Positions 43,426 through 55,054 of a DNA stretch of 64,000 nt are shown one piece after another; position 1 is the stretch's first letter; every line of letters starts with the position of its first letter. Source of the DNA: Cheiracanthium punctorium (lineage: Eukaryota; Arthropoda; Arachnida; Araneae; Cheiracanthiidae); NCBI GenBank assembly GCA_038373885.1, contig JAWZYV010012518.1, positions 1 through 64,000 of the forward strand, given 5' to 3'. The position numbers were made by a program, and so were the translations under genes. Under the pieces are notes generated by a model, which made no database searches, was not told the origin of the DNA, and was given only the letters and a program-made list of their open reading frames with translations.

Positions 43426-44637
43426 AAATTGTGATAAAGTACACAATGAAATTTTAAAAAAAAGATTCTGTGCTAAAAATTGGCTATCATTGACTTAGTG
43501 GGTGAAAAAAATTGTTTTACTTTGGTTAAAAAAAGCCCACTTGTCCTTTATTCAGCCGCTGTTCGTCGTACAGCAAAATTACATATACCCATCATTTACG
43601 AAAAAGGAATTAGGAATAAAGTTTTCATACTTAAATACGCACCAACTTTATTTTTTAAAATTGGTAAAACCTATATTTCACATCGTATTCCAAACCTTTA
43701 GCTCATTTTAACCCCTGATACCAATATTCTACACATTTGAACTAAAAATTAATCAGTCCAAAATCGCCCTCTCCCTATGTTAACTTTTCTTTTTAATGTT
43801 TAAATTGAAATTTCATTTAATATTGACTTTAAGAAGTTGATTTGTATTCGTACTATAAGGACTAAACTGCCCACACATAATTCACTATTATTATAATTTT
43901 TCAATAAAATATTAATATGAATTATATCAATTATTGAATTAATATTTGAAACGTCCTCTAGGACTAGATGACACTTTGCATGGTAAATTCAGCTAAAAGA
44001 AAAAGACCCAAATAGTTAATAAATGCTCAAAAACTATTGAATAAATGTTGAAATTATTTATACGTTTCGAATTAGCTATTTCCATTGTTCATTTTCTGTA
44101 TTTTAACGCAAAGCGCCTCCTAGTGGAGATCTTTTTAACTTCTTTTTTCCAAAATTCCTTGAGCACATCTCATGTATGCTCTACTATACAAAATACAATC
44201 TATTCACCCGTTTTAAATGTAGAACCCTGTTTGTAGCTGAATTTTACTTAAGCCACCTTTTTCTGAAAAGTCAAGTACACAAATTAAACTAAGCTGGTCG
44301 CGCCAGGGGCTCGATAAAATTCAGGATGATTCTTTCTAAGCTGTACTACCCATCGTAATAAATGAAACAATAATGCCTTATATAAAACTTTCGAGAAAAA
44401 ATTGTACAACAAGGAATTGCACAGCAAATATTTTTAAAAAAGTGGCACATCCTGCTGAATTTTCGATTTTTAAGAATTTTTCTGGAAGTTTCGCTATTGA
44501 TACAGGTTTATCGCTTATTGTAGTGTATGGTACAGCTTATAAAGAGGCATTCTAAAATTTTTGAAGTGCATGACATAATTAGTTTATTTATATTTATGTA
44601 CTAAAATCACATGGTTTTTTTTTTTCGAACTACACCG
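43426..44637. other. No supported gene
   Basis: AT-rich. Short open frames around 43480-43711 and 44045-44555 have no recognisable domain. Possible decayed element, not resolved. Confidence 0.4.
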
Positions 44638-45156
44638 TTAACCCTTTAACGCGCAGTATTCCCGCTCTGGGAACACCAAACTCTGACGTTTTGACTGTTG
44701 CCAGTCACGAAGAATAGATTGGATTTCTATAAAAATAGTTGCGGGTGACATAGCTCCACGAGAATCCTTTACTTTTTAGCACGTCATTTCCCGTAAAAAA
44801 ATTGTCACGATGATTTTTAACAGCACTGACATCTGCCGAAAAATGGAAGAACGCGAGAACAGCTGGATAGATTGCCCAATGCTGAAAAAAGAGCAGCCGT
44901 TACCATCGCTCGACTTAACTACCGGCAAGATGGCGGACGATTGAAACGTTCATCGCGTGCCACAGATCTAGAGACCCGTTTTTGACGCAGCTGGCTGTTC
45001 GGCACAGCCAGCTGCCGTCAAAAAAGGTGTCTCTAGATCTGTGGCACATCCGATGAACGTTTCGATCGTCCGCCATCTTGCTGGTAGTCTAGTCGAGCGA
45101 TGGCAACGGCTGCCCTTTTTTCAGTATTAGGAAAAGGTTGCGCCTCAAACGGTTAA
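44638..45156 (-). mobile_element. PBm1 MITE, full length
   Basis: TTAA borders; left CCCTTTAACGCGCAGTATT, right TTGCGCCTCAAACGGTTAA. Palindrome arms are almost complete and meet at GCTGTTCGGCACAGC (44995). Confidence 0.88.
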
Positions 45157-45317
45157 GGAATTTCTTCCACTGACATGCACAGTATTTCCAATAAGCTATT
45201 CAAAAATCGAGTCCATATAGCTTAAATGGCTTGAGTATCTGAATTACATTTTCGGAAAAAAGAAATATGAGAAATCACTAAAGAATTTCTCATTTTCTCT
45301 TTTCATCCAGATGTTGA

Positions 45318-45730
45318 TTATTCTGAGCTTTAGAAGTTTCTCTCCTGGGAACAAACTCTGCGAAAAACAAATCAATTACAGGAGGAAGAATAAATGCTGC
45401 GGACGAGATAGATTTACATGGCAGACACCGAAGAGCCAGAGATGGAAAAGCATTCAGAAATATGGCTCTGTTTGTGTCACTGTTCTTGGGAGGTAAAATT
45501 GGTCGTAAATGCGCGTCTACCTAGTAAAGGGTAAACGTTTGCAAAGGGTGGAAAAGTCTGCTGGTATCCTAGCAAACACATCGTCTCCAAATAGGGGTTA
45601 TTGTGTATTATCTATATTTTCCCATGCATTTTTTTTTTTTTTTTTTGTCGTTGTTCTGAACTGAGAACCACCATTTGATTTAAGGCCGATGATCCTGCAG
45701 AGATATGATGCGAAAATGTTCATTCTTTTT
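45318..45730 (+). repeat. Paralogous segment B (pair with 38938-39840)
   Basis: TTTAGAAGTTTCTCTCC, GGACGAGATAGATTTACATG, AACACATCGTCTCC and TTTGATTTAAGGCCGATGAT match segment A. It lacks the PBm1 present there but is interrupted by HINE-A at 45731. Confidence 0.85.
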
Positions 45731-46378
45731 ACTTTCCGAACATGTTCCATGTAAGGAAAGTGTTGTAATCCTGAAAAAATTTGACTTCGAGATTTTGGTG
45801 TATTGACACGTTTTGAGGTCTTCTGAATTCATTTATGCTATTTTTACGAGATGTGTGTGTGTGTGTGTGTGTGTGAATGAGGGAACACGATAGCTCCTAA
45901 ACGGGGTGTTCTATTGAGCTCAAATTGGGTGTATATGTCATAAACCACCGTCGCAAGACCGGTACTAATTTTGGTGTGTATAGAACTTATAGTTTTTCTA
46001 CAGGGTTACGACAAAGATTTCTTTCACATTATGGCCTATGGGGGGAAATTCTTGAAAGTGCGCTAGCTTTTAAACAGTACATTCGATTGTGCTCAAATTG
46101 AGTATATATGCTATAAACCACCATCGTAAGACCGGAATTGATTTTTATGTGTATAGGACTTATCGTTTTTCTACAGGGCTACGACGAAGATTTCTTTTAC
46201 ATTATGGCCTATGGGGGGAAATTCTTGAAAGTGCGCTAGTGTTTAAACGGTACCTTCGATTGAGCTCAAAATGAAAAAAACTAAGAATTTTTGCTGAATT
46301 ATTGATTAACATTTATTTAAATGCTTGGTAATGATCTTAATCGTAAGTGTTCGGAAAGTCGAGTGGAGTCACTCCAGA
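45731..46378 (+). mobile_element. HINE-A copy 4, two central units
   Basis: Complete ends: ACTTTCCGAACATGT after a T-run, TG microsatellite 45853-45873, two central units, GTGTTCGGAAAGT, hairpin, CCAGA then T-run. Flanked by a direct duplicate of host sequence (45657-45730 and 46384-46470). Confidence 0.88.
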
Positions 46379-46383
46379 TTTTT

Positions 46384-46470
46384 CTTGTTGTTGTTCTGAA
46401 CTGAGAACCACCATTTGATTTAAGGCCGATGATCCTGCATTCGAGATATGATGCGAAAATGTTCATTCTT
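46384..46470 (+). repeat. Duplicate of the segment left of HINE-A copy 4
   Basis: GTTGTTCTGAACTGAGAACC, TTTAAGGCCGATGATCCTGC and TATGATGCGAAAATGTTCAT repeat 45657-45730 nearly exactly; the later copy has five extra bases. Both copies are bounded by T-runs. Confidence 0.9.
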
Positions 46471-46624
46471 TTTTTTCTAATTACGGAAAAGTATTCTTAT
46501 GATTATACTATGAAACGCAAATCATTTTTTGTTGCTTAATATATCATCAAAAATAATATTTGGCAAAAGTATCTTAAAATGTTACACTTTTTTCATAAAT
46601 TAATACATACGTTCTTTGCAATAA

Positions 46625-46907
46625 TTAACCCATTTATGCCTAGCGTCCCTTTTTTGGGACGGCATTATCGCTATCATTCGAAAACGTTATTTATTTTTCC
46701 TAGCCTTTATTCGCGAGTATTGAACCTCAATTCCACAAAATATTTTAATATGGCAAGTAGGATGTTGACATTTCAATTTTTTTACATAACGATTTTAAAT
46801 GAAATCATTCCTTGTTCAAAAAGTTGACATCAGAAATTTATCAATTACTTGTGGTGTTAGCAAAAATCGAAGGAAGTCGCAAAAATATCCAGGCACAAAT
46901 TGGTTAA
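46625..46907 (-). mobile_element. PBm2 MITE, copy 1
   Basis: TTAA borders with ends TTAACCCATTTATGCCTAGC and CAGGCACAAATTGGTTAA, giving a TIR CCNATTTRTGCCTRG. It contains a perfect small hairpin GTCCCTTTTTTGGGAC. 283 bp, no ORF. An inverted copy is at 51679. Confidence 0.88.
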
Positions 46908-47129
46908 TAAAAATTGCAGCGCAGCACCCAAGGGAATAAGAAAAAACCTAACCTATACATTTTTATTTCTAAAAAGAGAATCCAGTATACTATCCGTGGA
47001 TTCATCAACCGAATTCTTTTCAACTTTGACGAAGAAATTATAGAATGGCGAAATACAACGAAATTGCATTGCCCCTGCAAATGTGTATTTCCGTGTGTTG
47101 GTAAAACTAAGCGATCATCTGAAGGCAGT

Positions 47130-47340
47130 TGAGAGATGGTGCAAGATTATTTGCACCGAATCTAAATGAGACTCTGTTAGTGGACCGATGCCCTGAAAGT
47201 AGAATGGCAGATGATTCTGGGTTTAATTTCCTGCTTCGTTCTCCCCCTGATCTCACCCATTTATTTCTTTGCGGTTTCAACAGTACGCTGTGGAATTCCT
47301 ATCAGTCCTTTCGTTGACATCTCTAAAAGAGGAATTAGAT
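47130..47340 (+). pseudogene. Possible decayed transposase C-terminus
   Basis: The frame 47129-47317 contains RSPPDLTHLFLCGF, resembling the RSPDLTPxDFFLWG motif of Tc1/mariner-related (SETMAR-like) transposases. The preceding NLNETLLVDRCPESRM recalls their usual upstream stretch. Short and mutated; the rest of the enzyme is not seen. Confidence 0.4.
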
Positions 47341-47444
47341 TTGCGTGGAATGTGTAGGTCCGTTGATTGGACTTCTCGAATGGCGATTTATTTACTTTAA
47401 TCTCGAACAAAAGGCATTTTTTTCCCCTTTAGAAAGGTGTGTGG

Positions 47445-48232
47445 TAGAGATGAGACGGGCTCAGCCCGAGCCCGAAAGCCCGAGCCCGAGCCCGGGCCCG
47501 AACCGGACTCGGGCTCTGTAATTCACAACTGCGTTCGGGCTCGGGCGGGCTCGGGCTCGTGAAAAATTTCTTCTTTATTCAACATACTCCTTGAAACAGA
47601 TTTTAAAAAGTCATTCATGAGGAATATAAAAGTACTTATAAAAAAATAGGGGCACCACGGCGCACTAGCGGATTCAGGGGAGGGGCTACGGGGCTTCAGC
47701 CCCCCCCCAAAAAAAAAGGGGTTGCTAAAGGGTAACATTCTGCTTCATTATGCACTTTGAATATGTTCAGTGATCTTTTTTAATCACTTAGCCCCTCCCA
47801 AAAGTTTTTACATTGGTTAAGACTAAAATTTTGCTTTATTGCATATTTTGTTTGGGTGAAATAAGCGTTTTTCAAACTTTAGCCCCTCCCAAAAGAGAAT
47901 TTCTGGATCCGCCACTGGGCACGGGCGCCTAGAAGGTGCGTGAAGCTCTTTTTCGGAACGGCGGCTTATATTACTTAGTTAGTCATGAGATCCGACATTA
48001 TTTGATAAACATGGATATAAAGAATTAGAAAGTGCATTGAGAGTTTGCAACTATATTTGTCTTTAATTTGCATAAACGGCAAAATTTATTGTATTCTATC
48101 AATGAAGTAATTGCATTTTTTTTTTCTTTAGCTGAAATTTCGGGCTCGGGCGGGCTCGGGCTCCGGTTTAAATAATATTGCTCGGGCTCGGGCGGGCTCG
48201 GGCTTCAAAAAATGAGCCCGAACTCATCTCTA
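47445..48232 (-). mobile_element. hAT element, GAGCCCG family, copy 3, with insert
   Basis: Reverse of the copies at 19806 and 26858: starts TAGAGATGAGACGGGCTCAG and ends GAGCCCGAACTCATCTCTA. Exact 8-bp duplication GTGTGTGG. About 260 bp longer because another hAT MITE sits at about 47661-47918. Confidence 0.92.
47661..47918. mobile_element. hAT-like MITE nested in the GAGCCCG element
   Basis: Left end near CACTAGCGGATTCAGGGG, right end CTGGATCCGCCACTG; inner GGCTTCAGCCCC with C-run and A-run. The flanking duplication is unclear (GGCAC is shared), so the borders are approximate. Confidence 0.65.
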
Positions 48233-48244
48233 GTGTGTGGTAAT

Positions 48245-48385
48245 CAGGGGCGACCCGACACGGTAAGCAAGGCAAGCATCGCATCGGGGTGCCATCTTCG
48301 AAGGGGCGCTATTTCGAACTTAAAATTAAGGGAAAATTGATCTAGAACATAAAAGGGGAAGCCGTTTAACATAAGGCCTCCCCTG
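48245..48385 (+). mobile_element. hAT MITE, 141 bp, abutting the previous hAT
   Basis: Starts CAGGGGCGACCCGACACGG and ends AAGGCCTCCCCTG, with the exact 8-bp duplication GTGGTAAT. Its left target copy shares four bases with the right target copy of the GAGCCCG element. Confidence 0.85.
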
Positions 48386-49639
48386 GTGGTAATTGATTGG
48401 CTGTAAAGGTTTGTGGTGAGGAAGAAAAAAAAAATCATTTTTGATTTCTTCGGTAGCTGCATGAATTTATGAAGCACAGTGTGTGATGCAGATCACATAT
48501 CTAAAACAATTTTCTTTTCTTTCGTTTTGTAAATCAAATATTCAGTATGTATTTCAGTTTTTCATTCCCCACTTCGCTTTTCTGCTTGATAAAAAAAAAT
48601 GTGCTTCCTTTCTAACTTGTGTGTCTGCACAATTTAATGTATTTCCCTTCTAAATTAACTTACCATTTAGTAAACTTAATGTAATTTCTGGGTGCCTGCC
48701 TGCCTCAGGGTGCTTAGTTTTGCAGGGTTGTTAGTCTTTTGTAATGGCGTTCGCCAGGTTCTGGCACTTCTGCTTTGGAGATATGCTTTTGACCGTTTAT
48801 TTCAAATGTTTTATACGTGTAACGCCTACCCGTCACTTATGGTCACGTGAGCAATCTCTTTAGAGTGGCTCACCTTTTTCTCGCCAGGCTGCGAAAAGCT
48901 GGCCTTTGTGTATAAAAGTTTTAATATACTTCTACGTTTGCCTTCTTACAAAAAGGTTGCACTTTTGTTTAACGGACCTCCGGCATGCCGTGTGGCCATG
49001 CGACACAATGGACTTTGTCGTTGTGACGTCATTTTTATACTGACACGTGATCCACAACCAATCAACTGCAATAGTAAAGTCTGTCGACACTCAATTCTTA
49101 AATCTCATGGGTCCAAATTCATATTTTCCACCGACACGTGACTGAAATAGCCTCGGATCGATATGTATTAGATTAAACTTATTCTTGACACTGTTTTTTG
49201 CTTTTAGCCTCAATAACGAAATGTAGGCTGTACAGTAGGGTGCAGTGAAAAAAAATTTTTTTTAATTTCAAAATCCAATAGCGACCAAAAGTTGTGTTTT
49301 GTATTGAATAAGAAAAACGCAGAATTTCAAATTTTTTTAAATATATCTTGAGAGTCCACTATTACACCAAAATGTCACAAAAATTCGACGAACAGAGTAT
49401 TTTAATATTATTTATAAAATACAAAAAAATGTGATTTATGATATGCAATAGCTAAAAATAGTTGGATTATGTGCTATTCAATGACTGTACAAAATTTTAG
49501 AATTGTCGATAAATATCTTGAGGGTCCACTAAAGCGAACAAAAAAGAAAAAAATCATTTTTTTTAACCAAAAATTGCTTGAAGGAAAAACGTTTCAATTG
49601 TTCATTTACAAACAACTATACTTAAATAAAGTATTAAAA
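48386..49639. other. No gene seen
   Basis: AT-rich. The word GAGRGTCCACTA occurs twice (49350 and 49520) within similar A-rich surroundings, suggesting a weak local duplication of about 170 bp. Confidence 0.4.
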
Positions 49640-49641
49640 TA

Positions 49642-50116
49642 TACAGGATGTTCCATAAATATTGGAACAAAATATGAGGAGAGGTAGTAAACATAATAAG
49701 AATAAGAATCACACAGCAATGTACGGTCGCAAACGCCATCTACATGTAGCTGTTAATGATCACTTTGGAACAAGTGCTGAAATAATAGTGAACTTTCCGA
49801 CCATTGTTCATCAAACACTAATATAGTTTTCTTAGAAAACACGTGACTAAAACTGATAGTTTAAAATTTTTATTTTATTTCATGAATGAAAGTTTTGGAG
49901 ACGAGCTTATTCTTTATGAAATGTGTAGTTCGAGCGTATTCTTTGGGAATACGCTCGACTTGGGAATACGCTCACTTACCCACAATTTTTCAAAGTGATT
50001 ATTAACGGGTAAGTGAAAACGGCGTTTTGACCCCACACTGCTATGTGAATCTGACTCCTTATTATGTGCCCTATCTCCCCTTAAATTTTGTATCAATAAT
50101 TATGGGACACCCTGTG
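49642..50116 (+). mobile_element. Tc1/mariner-type fold-back MITE, 475 bp
   Basis: Ends TACAGGATGTTCCATAAATA and the complement of CACAGGGTGTCCCATAATTA; TA on both sides. Inverted similarity extends about 150 bp inward (CACACAGCAATGTACGGTCG against its partner near 50040). A related fragment is at 56535-56665. Confidence 0.75.
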
Positions 50117-50394
50117 TATTAAGGGTCCCCTGCAAAGAACATATAAGAACAAACAGGGGGAAAATTTCCTTTTTTAATCAGAACCAAGTGGCGCTGATGA
50201 TATTTTGCACCGCGCAACGTGTTTACTTTAGAAAGGAAATGTGAGATCGTCTCCCAACCTCTTTTGAATTCTATTTCTAGACATTAAAAGCTAAAAGTAT
50301 AATGTCTGGGGTATTTTTTTCTCGATGGTAGAAAAGATTCTACACTTTCCATGGAGAAAAGAGAAGTCTATCATCGAGAAACAATTATGGGAGA

Positions 50395-51105
50395 GCATGT
50401 GTGTCAATCCATATCAATAGCATTATCTCTAAAGCTTACAAAAAACTTGGTTTTCTTAAGTGCAAAACTAAAGAATTTTCTAACCTTCATGCATTAAAAA
50501 TCTTATACTTTAGTTTGATACGCTCTAATCTTGAATATTGTAGTCTTATTTGGTATCCGTATTATAAAAATAAAATGAAAATTCTTGAGCGGGTGCAGAC
50601 TCAGTTTACTCGTTATTTATATTACAAAAGTAATCCTATTTACATTCCGAATATTTCTTCATCTTACTTGAGAAGTATTTTTGGTCTTCCTAGTTTAAGT
50701 TCTCGTCGTGATCTATTTTGTTTATTATTTTTTTTTATAAAGTTGTCAATAATAGGGCAGACTGCAGTGATATTCTTCAAAGTATTTGTGTAAATGTACC
50801 GAACAGGTCTCTTCGTAATAGCCATTTATTTGTGGATCCAATTATAAAAAATAATTACATATACTTTTCGTTATATAAATTTTATAAAATTTATAATAAG
50901 TTTTCTTTGGATTTGGATATTTTTAACATGTCTTTTAAAGTCTTTAGAGTTAAGTGTTTTGAACTTTTGCAGTCATGACTGGTATTTATTTTATCTCTGT
51001 ATTTTATCTTTTGTAATTTTTTCTTTTGTAATTTGTCCTTTTATGCATCACTGTAAATGGATTTCAATCTGTAGTGTGCATTTCTTTTATGAAATAAATA
51101 AATCA
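50395..51105 (+). pseudogene. 5'-truncated LINE (jockey/CR1-like) 3' end
   Basis: The frame 50401-50793 matches the C-terminal part of non-LTR reverse transcriptases: LKILYFSLIRSNLEYCSLIW, then KMKILERVQTQFTRYLYYKS. A frameshift near 50740 moves the end of the protein to the frame 50718-50978 (NMSFKVFRVKCFELLQS, then stop). The palm domain with the catalytic motif is absent, cut off by 5' truncation. A short 3' UTR ends in the simple tail GAAATAAATAAAT. It abuts the fossil gene that follows. Confidence 0.85.
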
Positions 51106-51350
51106 GCCTCATGACATATACTTGGGTCATGTGTCTCTTGCAAGTGGTACAGCAGCAGCTATTAAAGACGCCATTATGAATCATCTTATAAAGAAAAATA
51201 CTAACACCGACACGTTACTTGCTGTTGGCTGTGAAGGCGCACTAGCCAACACCGGACAAAAAGGTGGTGTCGTCAGACTGATGGAAAGAGAGCTTCAAAA
51301 GCCACTGCAATGGCTAATTTGTCTGTTCCACGTAAACGAGCTGCCGCCCA

Positions 51351-51526
51351 TAGGGATGGACTGCGAGACAGAAGTTTGCGAGACGAGACAGAGATTTGCA
51401 GTTATTTTGCGATACGAGACAGGCACATTTTACATTGTGATATAGGGATTTTTGCGAGACGAGACAGTTTTCCAGCGATTTTGCGAGACGAGACAGCCGA
51501 TTTTTCATCTCGCTGTCAAATCCCTA
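51351..51526 (+). mobile_element. hAT MITE, 176 bp, TAGRGATGGA family, copy 2
   Basis: Starts TAGGGATGGACTGCGAGAC and ends CGCTGTCAAATCCCTA, exact 8-bp duplication GCCGCCCA. Same length and the same internal GCGAGACGAGACAG words as the copy at 18383. Inserted in the fossil gene after the codons for NELP. Confidence 0.92.
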
Positions 51527-51678
51527 GCCGCCCAGGCACTTAATAGAACATTTAGATGGGCCTAATGTTGGACTACGAGATTTTTCTAGTACGATCGGAA
51601 AAAAAACTGGAAAATTGTGAGCAACTGCCTTTTTGTTAAGAGCTTCTTCCTATCCCGCCAGAGATTTCTTCTAAAAAT

Positions 51679-51962
51679 TTAACCCATTTGTGCCTGGATA
51701 TTTTTGCGACTTTCTTCGATTTTTACTGATAACAGAAATAAAAGATAAATTTCTGATGTCAACTTCTTGAACAAGGGATGATTTCTTTTAAAATCATTAT
51801 GCATAAAAATCGAAATATCAACATACTACTGGGTCATATTAAAATATTTCGTAGAGTTGAGGCTCAATACTCATGAATAAAGGCTAGGAAAAATAAATAA
51901 CGTTTTCGACTGATAGCGAGAATGCCGTCCCAAAAAAGGGACGCTAGGCATAAATGGGTTAA
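51679..51962 (+). mobile_element. PBm2 MITE, copy 2
   Basis: Reverse complement of the copy at 46625: TTAACCCATTTGTGCCTGGA to GCTAGGCATAAATGGGTTAA. Inserted at a TTAA in the fossil gene. Confidence 0.92.
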
Positions 51963-52215
51963 GCACTGATCGGAAATATCTCTTGGAAATAAGTCAAGCT
52001 GTTACTACAGGGCAATGTTCTGAAAAATGTCCCACTCGATGAGGTTAACCACGACTAACCGAATTTTGCACTTATACGTTGCGGAGCCAAATCCTTCTCC
52101 TGATCTCATAGCACTATCATCCTACATTGCCAAAGTATATTGTCCAGTTTGGTTTATGATAGGGCCATCTCCATCATGCAAGGATTGAGCTGCCCACTTA
52201 TAGCATATGATCAAG

Positions 52216-53161
52216 CATAAGCGTAAAGTTTTCAAACTTATTGGGGGGGCCGGGCCCCACAACCACATATATTCACGTCAGTGGCGTAGCCAAGGGGGGT
52301 AGGGGATCATAGCCCCCCATGAGGAATTTTTTTATCATACAAAATGTATATTCTTCACTCCGTTCGTACACCCATATACATATATGTGAGTTGCAGAAGT
52401 CGTAACCCCCCCCCATGAAAAATTTCTGTCTACGCCACTGATTCACGTACATATAACTTACTCATAACTGCCAACTACTACGGAAAATAATTAACCACTT
52501 TTTCTACCTGATTTTTCGGCTTAAAATATAGCAAAATTTTTGTGCTGCGCACGCGAGCTGATTACTATTTTGAAAAAAAAAATAATTAAAAAATATAGTT
52601 TACAAAAAGTGGTTAATTATATTCCGTAGTAGTTGGCAGCTATGACTTACTATATATAAGTGTAAATTATTGGAGGCGCTCGAGCTCTATCGGTACATAG
52701 AATTCTACACCTATGTAAGGTAAATATCCATGTTAGTATTTTTCTACCATGTTATAAGTTAAAAATAGAAGCAAAGTAAAAAATTCAAAGGAGGGGAAAA
52801 AAAAAATTCGATGAGATAGTGCATTTTAGACACACTGAACTTTTCTTCATTTCATACTTTACATTGCATAATCTGATTTTAATTAACCAGAGCCTGGCGA
52901 GGGCAGCTTATCGTAACATTGCGTGTTACGTGGCGTCAAATGAATACTAAATCATGATTGAAATCAAAAGAAGAAAAATTTCAAAAGTACAAGTAAAGGT
53001 TTTTTTTTTAAACGTTTGTAAATGGCGTGAAATACTTTTTTTTATGTTAGTATAAATTCGTTTTCTGTATTTAGTGGTAAATTATTGGGTGGGCTCAGCC
53101 CCTATTCATAATTTATTGGGGGGGCTCGAGCCCCGCGGGCCCATATAACTCTACGCCTATG
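52216..53161 (+). mobile_element. Inner hAT element, CATAAGCG family, copy 2
   Basis: Starts CATAAGCGTAAAGTTTTC and ends AACTCTACGCCTATG, with the exact 8-bp duplication TGATCAAG splitting the fossil gene. Colinear with 15433-16385, including the nested MITE at 52279-52440. Confidence 0.93.
52279..52440 (+). mobile_element. Nested CAGTGGCG hAT MITE, same site as at 15496
   Basis: CAGTGGCGTAGCCAAGG to TGTCTACGCCACTG, flanked by ATTCACGT on both sides: identical position and target duplication as in the other copy of the host element. Confidence 0.92.
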
Positions 53162-53576
53162 TGATCAAGCTGTCCCGATACCTTAGCGAAGAACTTATGT
53201 CAGTGATAGATCCTGTTATTCAGCGAAATGTGTTCTGTTCTTCGCTCACCCTTAAAACATTATTTTGTCTATGCTGTCAGGCAAGCGAACACACATCCAA
53301 GAGTTGGCAGCTCGTAGAATTTTGAAAGCCCGAGAACAACCCAAAATCCAAAATGTAAGAAATTTCGATGTTCCAACGCTGAATTTCAAGGCGCAGGATT
53401 ATATTCATCTGATTGATTTGAAATGCCCTGATATCCAAGTTACTTCACCACCGCTTATTTCAAAAATCGGGAATGATAAATTGAAGGAAATCAGGGATGC
53501 AATTACAATCGAGATTTTTCGACATTTTCAAAATACCATGCCGTTTAAAAAAATTTCGAAATACCATGCCGTTTAA

Positions 53577-54560
53577 AAAAATTTCAAAATCCCCAGGCCA
53601 TTAAAAAAAAATGTGCCGTTATAAATAACTGTTAAACGTTCACATTTTCTTATTCTCTTTATATGTTCTTTGTCAAACAATTAAAAACCATTTTCAGGCA
53701 AGCAATTATTTGTAATGAAAAGAGATATTTTCCCTGTGTTTGTACTTCACTGTTCCCTGCATTGGACACACAAGATAGTTTCTGACAATTCTAAAATTTT
53801 GCGCGGCCATTAAATAGCATATAATCCAAATTTTTATCGAAATTGGATTTTAAAAAACATATTTATTTTTAAATGTTAGTTTTCAAATCTTAATTCAAAC
53901 AGGCGGAACACGTATTTAATATCCCCCGACTGCTTTCATTTCTTACGTTCTGTTGACCATCAATAACTGAATTTATGTCGCCACTCTTCTGACTAATACA
54001 ATTTCACGAACACGTAAATTACCGAAAATATCAAAAAGACGATATTTTCACATTATTCTCGTGACCACAATGTATGATAAAGGGCAACCTCCCGACCACC
54101 CTCTAAGCTCAGAAACAAGCATTCAATTACCGATTGTTTATTCAGAAAAAAATTATGGAGTATCGATTGAAAATTTAAACACATTTTGCAACACACGAAT
54201 ATTTATTCAAAACTATTAAAAGTAAAGAGAAAATGGCCTAAATATCCCTAGATAAACTAACTTCACGAAAACATGCAGTATATAAAACTGTTGTACACTT
54301 GCATGTTTTGAAGGTAAAACAATATTGCATGAAATTTGAAGTGCTTTGTTTACTTCAGTGTATTTTCCCGGAACAGAATGGAATGTGATGCCTGTGAATA
54401 TTGATCAGGCGTGATTGTCTCGCAACTTTGAAGTACTTTTAACGTGGAACAAGAGGTTTTACGTAATTATTACGAGAAACTGTCGATAAGTTTGTTTTGG
54501 TTATAAAATGTATTATTTACGCATTAAAACATCTTTAGCTATCAGCTTGAACTAACATTT
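53577..54560. other. No gene seen
   Basis: A 30-bp direct repeat around 53540-53590 (TACCATGCCGTTTAAAAAAA) borders the fossil gene. The rest is AT-rich without domain. Confidence 0.4.
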
Positions 54561-54571
54561 CTCCATATGCA

Positions 54572-54951
54572 CAGGCATAGCTATAGCTTTCTCATGGGAT
54601 GGGGCCAGCTAAAAGGGGAAGGGAGTTCATTCTTACTATAAAATTTGATTGACAGTAAATTTTGCTATAAATATCTAGCAAAAAATTTAATAGCCCTAAA
54701 AATTTTTAAATTCTTTATAGTAAATTGCGTTTGTTACGACCGAATCATAAACTACAAAACTGATATATATTTTTTTTTAATTTTAATATAAAATTTCCAA
54801 ATTTTATATAAAATTTAAATCTTATTTACCGCATACTATTTTGAGCAAAAAATTTTAAAAAATTGAATATTCGGCTATAATGAGCGTATTTTCGTAGAGT
54901 AAGGGGCGATCCAGACCCCCCCGCCCCTAACCCCCCCCCCCCTTTTATACG
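54572..54951. mobile_element. Possible hAT MITE, weak ends
   Basis: Begins near ACAGGCATAGCTATAGC and ends near TATACGCCCATGG, with flanks CCATATGC and CCATATAC (one mismatch). A C-run lies inside the right end, as in the clear hAT copies. Borders uncertain. Confidence 0.4.
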
Positions 54952-55054
54952 CCCATGGCCATATACTCTCTGCTTCAATCAGTTTTATAGATTTTTCCAA
55001 CAAAATTAAAAAGTAACAAAATACATTCAAAAAGAAACCTTGTGTTTAAACGAT

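Larger units (their letters stand above)
51108..53560 (+). pseudogene. Fossil transposon-like gene split by three insertions
   Basis: Exon-like coding sequence in four pieces: 51108-51350 (YLGHVSLASGTAAAIKDAIM, then AVGCEGALANTGQKGGVVRL and LQWLICLFHVNELP), 51527-51678 (HLIEHLDGPNVGLRDFSSTI), 51963-52215 (an AEPNPSPDLIALSSYIAKVY-like run) and 53162-53560 (IKLSRYLSEELMSVIDPVIQ, LSGKRTHIQELAARRILKAR, FDVPTLNFKAQDYIHLIDL). The order matches an uncharacterised multi-copy arthropod protein family with a DGT-NTG-like core, probably derived from a transposase. Stops and frame changes occur within the pieces, so it is dead. The upstream half is missing where the LINE sits. Function unknown. Confidence 0.7.

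Noticed and set aside
15433..53161. Segmental duplication linking 15.4-16.4 kb and 52.2-53.2 kb
   Set aside because: Each copy has its own exact 8-bp target duplication and unrelated flanks, so transposition explains it better.
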